Assembly (NCBI GenBank): GCA_037367355.1
Contig: CM074698.1
Span: 930,001-994,000, forward strand
Direction of reading: 5' to 3'
DNA: 64,000 nucleotides
Origin: Neoscytalidium dimidiatum
Taxonomy: Eukaryota > Ascomycota > Dothideomycetes > Botryosphaeriales > Botryosphaeriaceae
Shown: positions 48,237-59,529 of the stretch, piece by piece
Layout: the number at the start of each line of letters is the position of its first letter
Numbering within the stretch: the first letter of the stretch is position 1
Position numbers and translations under genes: made by a program
Notes under the pieces: model-generated
What the model saw: only the letters and a program-made list of their open reading frames with translations
The model's database searches: none
What the model was told of the DNA's origin: nothing

Positions 48237-50871
48237 TTGACACCTTACCAATCGCCCAATTTGTCACAGTTCACACCGTATCGAACTCCTTCCTCGCGAT
48301 GTATTTCTGAGGCAACTTCAACAGCATCTGCAGTTAAAGAGACAAAAGGATCGATCATCAACATGATTCATTCTTTGCAACACCTCCAAGGCGATGTTTT
48401 GAGCGGTCCAGACACAAACACTCACTCAGGTACAGACAATGGCGGAAGTTCGACAACGTCTGGGCCATTTTCTTGTAAGGAAACGACGGAAAAGAGCGCT
48501 TCTCACCAAGAACCCAATGCTCGAGTTGATGCAACAACCGGATGTTGCATTTGCTCGAGTCTACGCATTTCAGGGGATTTCACTGCCGAAAACCCCTACG
48601 CTTGGTTCCATGAGGATTGCGACAAATGCTCTGCCAATGATACCTCTGCATACAATGTCTGCACTATCTGTAAACACCTCCGCCTCGGCCATCTTGTCAA
48701 CTGTGTCTGCGTCTTACCCCAAGTGACTTATGTGCTTATCAGTTTCGAAGACCCCTCCGTCATCCTGCCGAGGCCTTCCTGCATTGTTTGTCAATTTATC
48801 GACAAATGCGCAGATACTCAATCATGCACACGCATGGAGATTGAGATAAAGATTAGCGATTCAGGACCGCATATGAGGATTATATCAGATGGAGCTTACT
48901 ACGAAACGAAACGATTACGAAACATTGATTCCATGGATTTCGAGCCAACCCAGACACTCAAAGACTATGTTGACTGGCATATTGTCGGAAGTTGGAACAT
49001 CTGCCAGCCGCAATCCTACGGCCAGCCACCTGCTGGTTTCAAAGTTATCGACATTCAAGACCAACGCATTGTCAGCCCACGACAACCATTCGAATACATT
49101 GCGCTAAGTTACGTGTGGGGAGAGTACCGGCCAGGGGAGGTGATAACTACAAGGCAAAACATTCATATTTTTGAACAAACAGGAGGCCTCGAATCAGTTT
49201 CATTCCCATCAACAATCATGGATGCGATGTACGCTTGTCACCGACTTGGAGTGCGATATCTGTGGGTTGACAGGCTTTGCATTGTGCAAGACGATAGCAA
49301 CACGAAACACGTCCAGGTCCACGCCATGGACCGTATCTACTCGCAAGCAAAGCTCACTCTAGTGGCCGGGACGGGACAGAGCTCTCGAAGCGGACTGTCC
49401 GGTGTATCTCAGCCAAGGAAAAATCGTCAAAACATCCTCACTTGGGATGGGATTGAGTTTGCTCAGGGATTCCCCCCTCCCACACATCTTATAAACCAGT
49501 CTCACTGGAACCAGCGCGGATGGACGTTTCAGGAAGCGTACTGTTCTCAGAACATCCTTTTCTTTCATGAATTTGGAGTTTTTTTTATTCCTCAACGGCG
49601 ATCTCCTCCAAAGCGAATCACACGTAAACACCAGATGGGAGATACAATTTCTCATCGACTCACGTCCATGGATACCCACAACAAGATCATCCAAAGACTA
49701 TTTCGATGCTGTCGAGCAATACACAAAACGAGACTTGACCTATCCAGGAGACATACTGGACGCCTTTTCTGGCGTGATGAAATCCTTGACGGGGGATTAC
49801 GGATACTTCGGACTTCATCTTGATCATTTTAATGAGTCACTGCTATGGTATCCCCGTGATTGGAACTGTCGTTCGAGAGAGCCTACCCCTGGTCAAACTT
49901 TTCCAACCTGGTCATGGGCCTCAGTAATTGGACGAGTGCACTTTCAGCAACCAGGACTGCTGGCTGCCTTCTACAGTCCAGACGAAAAATATATGCCAAA
50001 GATCTGCTTTTCACTGGCGTACTGGGCAATTCCAGTAATTGCTTCAGAGAGACAGGATGACACAAGCTTTCAGCTGTTGCCCAATCCATGCATGTTCCAA
50101 GGCTTTTCCTGGAATCCCGAACTAAGCCAAAACCAGCGTCATGAGTTTGTCAAAAGTTGCGTCATAAATTCGGGCTTAAGGACCTATCGCTGCCTGTCCA
50201 ACCCGTCACATCATCCCAGTCTTGATTGCGAGTTCTCGGAATTCTGCAAGCCTATAGAGAGCGATGATCACTTGTTTGTTCAAGAACTTTCATGTACGGA
50301 GAAAGAGCTTCTCCATTCTCATCCTGGAAGGCTCCTTGTATTCGCACAGTCCGCCCTTGTGGATACCGAATATCTGGGAACGCTTACAAGCTCCAAGTCA
50401 ATTTTCCTGCTGAGAACGATAGAAGGTCTATGGATCGGGGTTGTGTGGCTGACTGATGACACGGCAGAACAGATTTCTCGGACCGCAAGTATCCATGGGA
50501 AATCTCATGTGCGGATTCTGGCACTTTCAGTTGATCTAAATGGGGATATGGTTATGGACACCATGAAGCATCTTGACTTACGCTTAGAGAAATCTTTCGA
50601 TGGAACATGGGACGTTCGAATGCCATCATCATCAACCTCAAATTCGCCAGCCGTAGCCGAGAAAGGCAACGTCGGTCTGTTTCGGAGAGACATGACATTA
50701 ACTGATGATGAGGGGAGGCTTCTATCAAACAGTGATTTTACACAGCCGATGATTAACGTCATGCTCATAAGTCAGCACGAGGGTTTAGCTAGACGCCTAG
50801 GTATTGGTCAAGTATACCTCAAATTATGGAAACAGGCGAGACCGGAGTATTCAACTTTTATTCTGGAGTAG
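48237..50871 (+). CDS. HET-domain (heterokaryon incompatibility-type) protein, interrupted by a frameshift
   Basis: The frame from 48237 encodes all three HET-domain blocks: YIALSYVWG near residue 286; a helix into RYLWVDRLCIVQDD near 338; and HWNQRGWTFQEAYCSQNILF near 421. It then leaves frame at an 8-T run (49579-49586). The next frame continues directly with FLNGDLLQSES and the usual C-terminal features, including LTYPGDILDAFSGV and FPTWSWASV, to a stop at 50871. One base fewer in the run would give about 877 residues. So this is either a young null allele or a sequence error. The ~285-residue N-terminus contains several Cys pairs (CCICSS, CDKC, CTIC, CIVC). HET proteins trigger cell death on non-self fusion. 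Which start is used (48237, or 48363 in frame) is open. It converges on a second, decayed HET gene. Confidence 0.85.
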
Positions 50872-51432
50872 CCTTATCGAATATTACAAGGGCTTAAATC
50901 TGGTGCACTATTTTAGAACATTTAGGTTGCCTCTATGTGCGCTCAATCACGTAGAGACTCAAGCCTATAGCAAATTACTTCCTAAATTATTCGGTATTCC
51001 GTTGTTTTCGATACGACGTATAACGGTAAGTGTCACAAAATCTTGGGTACATGGAGCCTGGATGTAGAGAAATTCGTGGTGACGAGACACTGGGCGTCAG
51101 TACCTATCGAACTGAAAAAGTACGACACCGCACTTGTTACAGTGCTGGCTAGTGCCCTTGATATTGTTCTTCATTTTTGCATCCATTTTCAGATTGTGGA
51201 ATACGAGGAAGGGATTACTTCTTTTTATACAGAGTACTGGGCCTCGAATGAACCCGGAACCCATTAATATGGCTTAGCGTAGAATAGTATTCCTTGTCCC
51301 AATAGTCTGCTCAGGCCGACGGGATATATGAATCATTATCGCAATCATTTCCTTTTCTTCTTCCTGTTTTTCTTCTTCCACCAAGCACCAGCTTCCTGTA
51401 ACTCCTCTTACAGTATGCTTTAAGAATAATGC
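50872..51432. other. Spacer between convergent HET genes
   Basis: A 561-bp A/T-rich spacer between two facing 3' ends. No gene seen. Confidence 0.55.
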
Positions 51433-52500
51433 TCAAACAAACTGAACATCTGTAGTTGAACTGTCATAGCTGATCCACCTTCCTTCCATAACAGACGCTC
51501 CTGCACGTTCCCAGATCTCATCTTTCGACTCGCTGTCCTTCTTGTGTACAATAATCACGTAGTGCAATTTTCCGCACGCGTATTGCCTCCCTTCGACCTT
51601 CCGACGACTACACATTTTAAAGGTTGCTTCTGCTTCCGTGACCCTTTGTCGAATGCCACTTGCTGGAGAAGGCCGGAAGAAAACGATCTCATGGTAGCCT
51701 TCAGCTGCGTTCTTCCATCTCCACGATCGCCAGTATGCCGCGAAGACTGTTGTGTACTGTTGACCCATGGGGGGTTGCAATTCATCTCAGTCCACGTCTC
51801 TGAATGGGATATTGATGTAGTCGATCTCCCCTGCGTAGGCCCTCCAAGACCATGTCGGCGGTTTGACGGCTCTCTCTTGCTTGAATTCGATTCTCTTCGT
51901 CGGACTGGAGGCCCATTTCCACAGCATACTTCGGCCACAGAAGCTTTCGAACTCGCTGTTTTCGCTGGCGAAAATATCGTACCCTCCGTGGATGTCGAGG
52001 GCGTGGATGAGTCTCGCCTCCAGACCGGCAATCGCGAGGGGTCGACCTTCGCGCATGGTCAACGCGAGTCCGGAATATTTCTTGTAGAGGTCCTCTCAGA
52101 GATGGGTCTAGCCTCCCTTTGACTCCTTGACTGCAAGTTTCGGGAACATTGGGTCACCGAGAAAGCTCGCTTCGTTGGTGAACGGATGTCTGGATTAGAG
52201 AGGCAGGTATCGATGAAAAGTATTCAGCTGGACATCTTCGTGAGCGTCTCGCATCTGATTCTACCACCGCACTTCCAATAAGTCTGCTGTTCAGTAAAGT
52301 ATATGGTTCAACATGCCAGAGCCCGTCCTTGCAGAACCCAACCGCGCATGATCAGACGGCCGTTGATGACATGTTGATCAAAGTCGTCAATGAATTCGCA
52401 CAGGGACATGCGTCCATTCGAGCCTACTAAGATGGGCACATAGTTTGGGCCTTCTGTGCTAAACGCCCAGCGTCGTCGTCTTTTAGTCGCGGGCGTCGAC
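51433..52500 (-). pseudogene. Truncated, decayed HET-domain gene
   Basis: Read on the minus strand, the frame from about 52500 gives RRWAFSTEGPNYVPILVGSN, CEFIDDFDQHVINGRLIMRG and WVLQ, then a TGA (52308), then TIYFTEQQTYWKCGG. This is the third HET block and its typical continuation. A frame change near 52230-52270 leads to ASFLGDPMFPKLAVKESKGG. TAG and TGA follow in frame, then EDLYKKYSGLALTMREGRPL and AIAGLEARL, PPTWSWRAYAGEIDY, one more TGA (51787), and an open frame to 51433. The first two HET blocks are missing, so the gene is N-terminally truncated as well as broken. At least four in-frame stops and one frame change make expression of a full product impossible. Several stops replace likely Arg or Trp codons by transitions. 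Confidence 0.8.
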
Positions 52501-52945
52501 GTCCGACCGGCTATCCAAAGTCAGCTTCCAAAATTCGGCCATAGCGACAGGGATTGCTGTCAAAGCAGATGCTGTGGCTCCATGTGCAGAGTCGAGGTGG
52601 GCTGCGCCTAGACCTAACTTGGCGCCCGCTCGACTCGCTGCAATTTTACACACCAACACGTTAGCGGAAGCAAAAATTAGTCATCTCCCCAAGACTATGC
52701 TCACGAGGGCTCTCACGCATGTCGAAAGACTTACACGCGATAGCCATGTCATCGACGTAGGTCGATCATATCTTGAGTTTTTCTCTTCCTCGAAGTCCCG
52801 CATCAAGGCGAGCGCGTCAACGAAAAGTCATCCACAAATGGAAAGCCATCAAAAATTGCGCCGGTGAAGCCCCCGAAGGAGATTCATACCGGGCCACCTC
52901 CGCGCTGTGCAATGCAGGGCAGCCCGATAGGCCGACCGTCTTCAT
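52483..52945 (-). pseudogene. Decayed gene of an unrecognised fungal family, partner of repeat copy 2
   Basis: The minus strand starts MKTVGLSGCPALHSAEVARY and runs to QFLMAFHLWMTF. It then shifts frame to FVDALALMRDFEEEK, passes a degenerate intron-like stretch (GTAAGT, CTAAC and TTGCAG signals at 52730-52640), and continues with SRAGAKLGLGAAHLDSAHGA and TASALTAIPVAMAEFWKL to a stop at 52483. The pieces are coherent protein, but one frame change and one stop break them. The N-terminal part is duplicated at 47.4 kb. The stop sits at the very start of the truncated HET frame, so the two decayed genes abut. I have a vague memory of such small proteins beside HET genes in other ascomycetes, but cannot name the family or a function. 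Confidence 0.5.
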
Positions 52946-52968
52946 GATCACGGCAGCCCCAACAAGGT
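52783..52968 (-). repeat. 186-bp dispersed repeat, copy 2
   Basis: Direct-orientation counterpart of 47385-47570, with equal length in my hand alignment and several substitutions and small shifts. It covers the N-terminal part of the decayed gene ending at 52483. Confidence 0.7.
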
Positions 52969-54665
52969 CTGCGAATTTGTTAGCGAGTGATCTGGAAGGG
53001 TAATGGGAGGGGGGAGGGGACACGAACAAGTATGACGGGAAGAAGATGAGGACGGGAGAAGAGCTGTCTAATATATGTGGGCGAAGTGGACCGTGCGCAT
53101 AAGCGAGAAAGAGATCTTTCCAGCCCACATGATGCTCTATTCACTACGCTTAAATGTCGTTAAAAGACAGCCAACGTCGGCATGCATCACTTGGAAGTTT
53201 GGAATTGCACTTGCCCCATTAATAAATTGAGCAGACACCCGATTTTCTTTAGAAAGCTGGACGTGCAGAAAAGAGAGTCACGTGCGACGCATATCGCATC
53301 TCTGGGTGGAATGGTCCAAGCTCACAGGCTGAGTGAGTCCCAGCAGTCAGCAAAGGTTGCTTCTGCTCATCCATCAGCATCCTCCTCCCACCTTCTTTTC
53401 AGCCTCAGGAATCCACCGTCCGATACGTGTACTCTAAGTGATGCTCTCTTTGCAACCGTCGATATGACCATTTCCGCGTAGGCGCAGAGCAAGTCAGCAC
53501 AGCTCGACCTCACTCGCGTGTTTGTCGTGCTGCCAGAATCTAATTTCCGCCCTTCCCCTTGCATCTCTGTCCTGAGTAGCATATGGTGAGACGTATTTTC
53601 GACTCTCCGCTCGTACGCAATGAGAACAGTCGTCTAGAAGTACATGTTCAAAGTATTATTATTATTCACGCTCGGATGAATTCTTCAACTCCCCATGTGT
53701 AGAGTTGGCTACTATTGCAGTACTTTTCAAGGCGGCTTCGCGGACTCGCTCACAAACCAACTTTGTAGACTACAGCATCAACCGACTGAATTCATAACTG
53801 GGACTAGAAAGTAAGACGGCATGCTGGGCAGTCCAATAATTTCATCTACGCCGTCACCGAGGCAATTTAGTCGTCGGCAGTTCGATAAGTATTACCCCCA
53901 TAACCAGCCACAAAGGTATAGCTATCTAGTTTCGAGGGTTCAGACTCGTTCTCCGTCTCCCCTGGTGCGGAAGACACTAAGCATTCGACGAAATCGTGGC
54001 GCTGCCCAAGCATGGCATCGAACAATTCGTGGATGATCTCTCCAAGAACAGCGCCTTCACAGTGTCGGTCTACCAATCTGGCTCCATATTGTCGGCGTGC
54101 CAGTCCTTGGTCATCCACAGTGTTACGGAACCATGAACGTGTAGGCATTGAGGAGACAGATCATGTATCCCGTCTGTGGCTGGCGCGTGCTGCCCCACCT
54201 GCCTCAGGCGTTCGCAATGATTGTTGGCCGGCCAACGCGCGCGTCCTCAACCGCTCTTGCGCCTCGAAAACACGTCCCCCTCACCACTTCTGACCTCACC
54301 TTTAACAAAAGCGCGTCACAATTCACTTTCCGTTCGCGTCAGTCGCCAGTCACCACCCCTGCCATCTTTCAGCCTTCGCACTGCATCAGGCTTCCTCACC
54401 GAGCTGACCTTAGTTAACATGTGAAACAGTGCGTGAGACCTGCGCAGGTTGACCGAGCGTCTTTTCGTCTTCACTTCCGACTCTGTACTTTACCACATAA
54501 TTGCTTGATGTTTCAACCCATTGCCGCTCAGTTGACACCTTTGTTCGCCACGCCTTTTTGATACTGAGCTCCGCCGCATCGCCTCTCTCCGAACCCACCG
54601 TCCAAAACCCGCACTCACGACGACCTACCGCGCACCTCGCCCACCCGCGACAAACCACCACGCCG
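52969..54665. other. Intergenic, no supported gene
   Basis: About 1.7 kb. Short frames only. The segment just before 54666 is pyrimidine- and CCG-rich and probably contains the 5' leader of the coiled-coil gene; an in-frame ATG at 54501 would extend that protein by 55 residues. Confidence 0.45.
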
Positions 54666-55610
54666 ATGCTCCGCTTCCTCACGTCCGGCCTCCGCGAGGA
54701 GCCGCACCCCCCCGCCACCGCCGAACAACCGCTGGCCTCGGCCCCCGAGCCGCCGCACAGCCCGCGCCTGCAAGTCGAGCACGCGCGGCGGCTGGAGGAA
54801 GACGTCGCGATCCTGCGCGCGGAGCTGGCCGAGGCGCGCGGCGCGCACGAGGCCAAGCTGGCGGACCAGGCGGCCAAGCACGCGGCGCGGCTGGCGGCGC
54901 AGCGCGACAAGTACGAGTCGCGGGCGCGGCGGCTGGAGGCGCGCAACGCGTGGCTGGAGGACGCGGTGCGGCAGCTGGCGGACGAGAAGGCCTGGCTGGC
55001 GCGCCGCAACGACGCGCTCGAGCGCACCGAGAAGCGCCTGGACGCCCGCGTCGGCGCGCTCGAGGAGGAGGTCTTCGAGCTGAAGGCCGAGAACGAGGCG
55101 CTGAGGGTTGAGAACGAGGACTTCAAGGTCGATCACGACGACATGGCCGGCGCGTTCGCGGCGCTGCAGCGGGCGGCGGAGGAGATGGCGCAGAATGCGC
55201 ACCGGGCGTTGACGAAGCCGAAGGCGAAGAGTGTGAGGGGGAGGGGTGAGGGGGAGGAGGAGGAGGGTGGCGAGCAGCGGACGCCCAGGGGGAAGAGGAT
55301 CGAGGCACCCGATGATGGGTTGTCTGGCGAGACGTTGAGGGAGAGGAACGATGGGGAGGACAGGGGCAGACCGTCGGCGGATGCACAGGCTGGTGGCGGT
55401 GTCGATCCCAGATCAGTCGAAGCGTTGCGGACTCTCGGATCCTCAAGGAATGTGAGTCCCAGCCCGACTCCAGACCGTGGACGTCAGAGACGGTTGGGTG
55501 GCGGTGGTGTTACTGCGGGCGGTGGCTCAAACGTCGCAGATGCATCGTCCGAGAACGTCACGATCCGGCCGTCCCGCAAGAGACAGCGAGCCGGATCTGA
55601 CACTGACTGA
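54666..55610 (+). CDS. Coiled-coil protein of unknown function
   Basis: 314 residues from the ATG at 54666 (context CGATGC). From about residue 35 to 190 the sequence is Ala/Glu/Arg/Leu-rich with heptad spacing (RRLEEDVAILRAELAEA; RARRLEARNAWLEDAVRQL; EEEVFELKAENEALRVEN), a long coiled coil. A polar, Gly/Arg/Glu-rich tail follows, ending in a basic RPSRKRQRAGSD segment that could serve as nuclear localisation signal. No catalytic domain is visible. GC content in the coiled-coil part is extreme, and the minus strand is open in parallel, so caution is needed; still, the heptads and the sharp start support coding on this strand. I infer a structural or scaffold protein, perhaps nuclear. Upstream in-frame ATG at 54501 is disfavoured because the extension resembles untranslated leader. 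Confidence 0.6.
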   Translation: MLRFLTSGLREEPHPPATAEQPLASAPEPPHSPRLQVEHARRLEEDVAILRAELAEARGAHEAKLADQAAKHAARLAAQRDKYESRARRLEARNAWLEDAVRQLADEKAWLARRNDALERTEKRLDARVGALEEEVFELKAENEALRVENEDFKVDHDDMAGAFAALQRAAEEMAQNAHRALTKPKAKSVRGRGEGEEEEGGEQRTPRGKRIEAPDDGLSGETLRERNDGEDRGRPSADAQAGGGVDPRSVEALRTLGSSRNVSPSPTPDRGRQRRLGGGGVTAGGGSNVADASSENVTIRPSRKRQRAGSDTD

Positions 55611-56999
55611 ATCCGGATTGACTGCGTGAAAAGAGAAGGCTCCAGTCGGAGATGTCCAGCGAATGTGTTTCTTTCGATGTGTACCTTTGGTGTATTGGTT
55701 GGCGCATTGCATGACTTGGACGGGCATATCTTGGTTGCATATTATGGCAAACGGATGGTGTTTGGGTATTGTTTGGTCGGTCATTATTGTACATTGGATC
55801 GTGATGTTGGTTTAGTCTATATAAACAGCCTGCCTGCATTCCACAAGTAGATTTATGAAACATGTATGTGGAAGGACGGATGGAAGGATGGAAGGATATT
55901 CTTCTTGCACGTCTACAGAATCGAGAGTTGGCAATAGAATAGGATAGATGGCCAATATCAAGAATCCAAGGCCCAAAAGTGAATTGTTGTCTTCGCTTCT
56001 GTCGAGCCACCAGAGAGAGAGAGAAGGGGGGGTGGGAAAGAAGAAGAGGGCATGGAGTTCCGTGCCAGTCGTCCTTCTTAACCCTAATACAGTAATATGG
56101 AGGCTTGTATGAACCTGCTGACTTTCATTTGTCTCTATGAATGCAGTCATAATATGATCGGAAGGGCTATGAGCGATCGAAATCACTGTAACTGCTCTCT
56201 CAAGCCTGGATTCCCCATGACTTTGAAAACGACAGCTAGTGAATCGGCTGCTATATGAGGGTTACTCATTTACCAGCAGAAGCCGGCTAGCATGGATGGG
56301 GAAATCCGGGGCAAGTTTCGAACAGCTGCTGGCGCCGAGAAGGAAGAGTCGTCTGTGGGGAACTCAAACACTCGAACGAAAAAAAGAGCGGCATCAAAGG
56401 CGAGCAATAGGGGGCAATTCGAGGCGTTGATAATCATGTGGCGGCTGTTCCCAGATCGACTAATGCGGTGTTGTCGATGGAAGTGACGCTGCTATTTATG
56501 ACCATGTACTGCTATTGTTCATCCGAGCAGTGGGCACTAAATTATCCAGTGATGAAAAAGACAAACAGTATAAGGTTCTCAGAGTGACTTGGAGTCTCTA
56601 ACCAAGCAACTTTATCTACTAAGGCGGTCTAGTGCGAGCGAGCTCACTCGTTTGCACCACTTCCTGCTCCCATCATGCCGCCTCGTAGTATCCGTACATC
56701 TCATATACAAACATACACACGAGACACATCCTCCAACGAATGTTTGGGAAACGTAAACAAAAACTGAATGCAAAGATGCCGACCTGAAACTCCTTGTTTT
56801 GCCACCCAACCGATGCAAATGCAATGAGATGCACGCACTGGAAAATAAGATAAACCCTCTCAAGTATGCAATGATGCCGTCCCTGCCCCATCCATTCCTA
56901 TCGATCCCATCATCTTTCGTTTTCTAAAGCTCGTAGGTATCCTTCACTCAGATTTGTCTCTAACACTCCCCCATCATACGCACACCCCGCTTGATACAT
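55611..56999. other. Intergenic between convergent genes
   Basis: About 1.4 kb between the 3' ends of the coiled-coil gene (+) and the AVT2-like gene (-). No gene seen. A short GGAT/GGAA direct repeat occurs near 55872-55898. Confidence 0.5.
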
Positions 57000-59529
57000 T
57001 TAACTGCAAGCAGTCACCCCGCCTTCGTTACGCATCATCTTCGTGACGGCAAGAACCAAGCTGACGCCCAGAACGCAGCAACCAAAAGCCACGCATATCA
57101 TTGCGCAAATTCGTTCGGTACGGCCGGACTTCTTTTTCGAGAGCTTGAGGAAGCAAAGGGGTGGGAGGATGTACGCGAGCGCGCAGGCTGACGTTGCCTG
57201 GATGGGGTTAGCATTAGAAAAAGCTTACACAGAACTTCCGCTAAGCTATTCGAGGCAGCAGACAAGGGTCACAGATGACGAACTTACCCCGATCAGCTCG
57301 AATACAGCTCCCAAATCACAAGTCATCAGACTCAAACCCATCGCACTGGTCACTAGCGTTGTGGTGAAAATAAGATGCCGACTGCCGTCCCACGACTCTC
57401 CGGGAAAGTAGTAGTTCTCCATCACTTCACGGCACACGAAAGCTTCAAGAGGTAGCGTTGTCAGCATGTTAAGGCCGAAGCACAGACGGGCGATGTTGAC
57501 CATGACGTTGTTTGTGGGGAAATTGTTCAGCACGTTTCCCTGTGTCATATCGCCGAAGGTCAAGTAGCCAGCGAGAGCCATGAGCATGCAAGCAACCATT
57601 GATATGGTTGTGCTGAAATGTGTGACTTTAGCAAAACGGTCAAGCGTGGGCTTCTTTAGCGAGCCGTAAATGAGAAGGGAATTGTGGTCTAAAGGAGACA
57701 TGCGAGTTAGCAATTTCACCTTGACGCTCATCAACCCTAACCTGAAATAGGTGTGCTTACGGCAAACAAATGCTATGTATCTGTTAGCAGGAGGACAGGT
57801 CATGTTTCAAGGATCGTATAATTACCAAAGGATATAACTCCAACCGCCTGGAAAACGCCGTCGTTGATGATTAAACTTCCCGAGATTTTGCCCTTCATAT
57901 TTGGTGGGACCGTGGGACCTTGTGTGAGAACCGTGACGAGGATAATGAGCATGCTAAGAAGCGCTAATGTAGATGCTTTTGCCAACTATTTATCATTAGC
58001 ACTTCCCCTGCGCTTCCCAAAAAAAAAAAAAAATCCCGTAAAAGTCGAACTCTCACCTTGGCAATATCTCTATACAACGAAAGAGGGTAAGAAATTCCCA
58101 AAATGAAGAAAACTATGACGGCCCTCCTGTCTGTGAGCAGCCACAGAAATGGAGTATCGGGCAATGAAGGGAATAGTGCTTCGAAAACGTGGGGGATTGT
58201 ATCGCCCACGATGATGCAGAATGCTATCATGCCTCCAAATGCACTACAGTGCTTGAATTAGCCTCTTTGCGCCATTATTTGTCCACGTCCGCCCGAAAAG
58301 TCCCCTCCGTACTACTCACAAGGCCCATTGTGCAACGCTTATAGCTATCAGGCCCGAATTCCCGAAGCAATGTTGCACTGTTGCTTGGAATGAGTTGGCG
58401 CCGCTGAGTTTCGAGTTTACGACGATGAGTCGGATGGTCCAGTCGACGGTGATAGTAAGGACGAGGAGGAGAACAATGCCTGTTAATAGGCCTGCTTGTT
58501 TGAAAGCGTATGGTTGGCCGATGATGCCCGCGCCGCTGTCGTGTAATTTTGTTAGAAAATGACACATTCTTCTTTCCAGACTGGTGGCCTGAAATATCCA
58601 AATAATTCCAACAAGAACATGGCTTCGAAGGAGGGCATAATTGACCTGCAGAGAAACCACCAGAAGAAGGACACGGGGATAATCCACACATACATGATGC
58701 TGTTCGCCATGTTCATGAACGCGCTCCTCAACCCGCTCTTCGGCCTCGCGCTCTCCAGCAGATCCTCCGGGCTGAACCCAACGTCCGAATTGGCCACCGT
58801 CACGCTCGGCGCCTCGATATCCGTCAGCAGCGGGAGCCGCTGTTCCCTGCCCCTGCCATTTCTCCTCCCTCCTCTCCTGCCCCTCCCCCTCCCCCCAGCC
58901 GCCCCATTCGACAAGAAGTCCTCCTCGTCCGCCCACGCCCGGTCGTCGCCGCCGCCGTCATCCTCGTCGTCGCTGTCGCCGGCCAGCGGCATGCGCATGG
59001 CGTACGGATGCTGGCGCGGCCCGCCGTTGAGCGGCTGCCCGGCGTCGCCGCTCGGGCGAGCGCTCTCGCTGCTGCGGTAGTGCTCCTCGAGCGGGATCAG
59101 CTCCGCCTCCTCGTCGAACCGCACGCGGTTCGGCGTGCGCGGCGTGCCGTCCGGCCGCGGCTGCGCGAAGCTGGACTGGCGGCGGGGCGGCGCGGGCTTG
59201 CCGTTCGCGCCGATGGCGGGCGAGGGCGAGGCTCCCGGGGCGGGCGAGCTCGAGGCGGAGCGCGGCGCGGAGGTGGGCGGAGGAGCGGGCGTGGAGGACG
59301 GCGAGCGGGCGACGGCCGGGGAGAGGCTCTCCGGGGACGAGGTGACGCTGCGGTCGTAGGGGCTTTGGGCGGCGGTGATGCCTAGGTGGTCGGCATGGCG
59401 GTGGATGAAGACGGGCGGCGGCGGCCCGTTGCGGTGCTGCGGGCGCTGCTCGAGCTCGAGCTCCTGGTGGTCGGCGTTGCCCAGGAGTCCGAGGACCTCG
59501 TCGGCGTCGTTGGCGTCGGAGCGAGGCAT
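57000..59529 (-). CDS. AVT2-like vacuolar amino-acid transporter, seven exons
   Basis: Exons 58694-59529, 58320-58535, 58057-58243, 57826-57985, 57761-57772, 57288-57688 and 57000-57197; introns of 158, 76, 71, 53, 72 and 90 nt; 669 residues. All joins keep frame and match yeast Avt2 as I remember it: NSIIGAGIIGQPYAFKQAG; VAQWAFAFGGMIAFCIIVGD; LYRDIAKLAKASTLALLSM; VISFAFVCHHNSLLIYGSL; NIARLCFGLNMLTTLPLE; FELIGATSACALAYILPP. It belongs to the AAAP/SLC38-type family with about eleven membrane segments, probably moving neutral amino acids across the vacuolar membrane. The ~265-residue N-terminal tail is Pro/Ser/Arg-rich, with an acidic DSDDEDDGGGDD run, and is likely cytoplasmic and regulatory. 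Exon 5 is only 12 nt. A long A/T homopolymer lies in the third intron. Confidence 0.9.

Noticed and set aside
49578..49634. Possible intron bridging the HET frameshift
   Set aside because: A GT...CACCAG pair is 57 nt, a multiple of three, so removing it does not change frame; it would also delete the conserved continuation.
54410..55126. 238-codon minus-strand Ser/Ala/Arg-rich frame
   Set aside because: Antisense shadow of the coiled-coil gene, caused by its repeated GCG/CGC codons.
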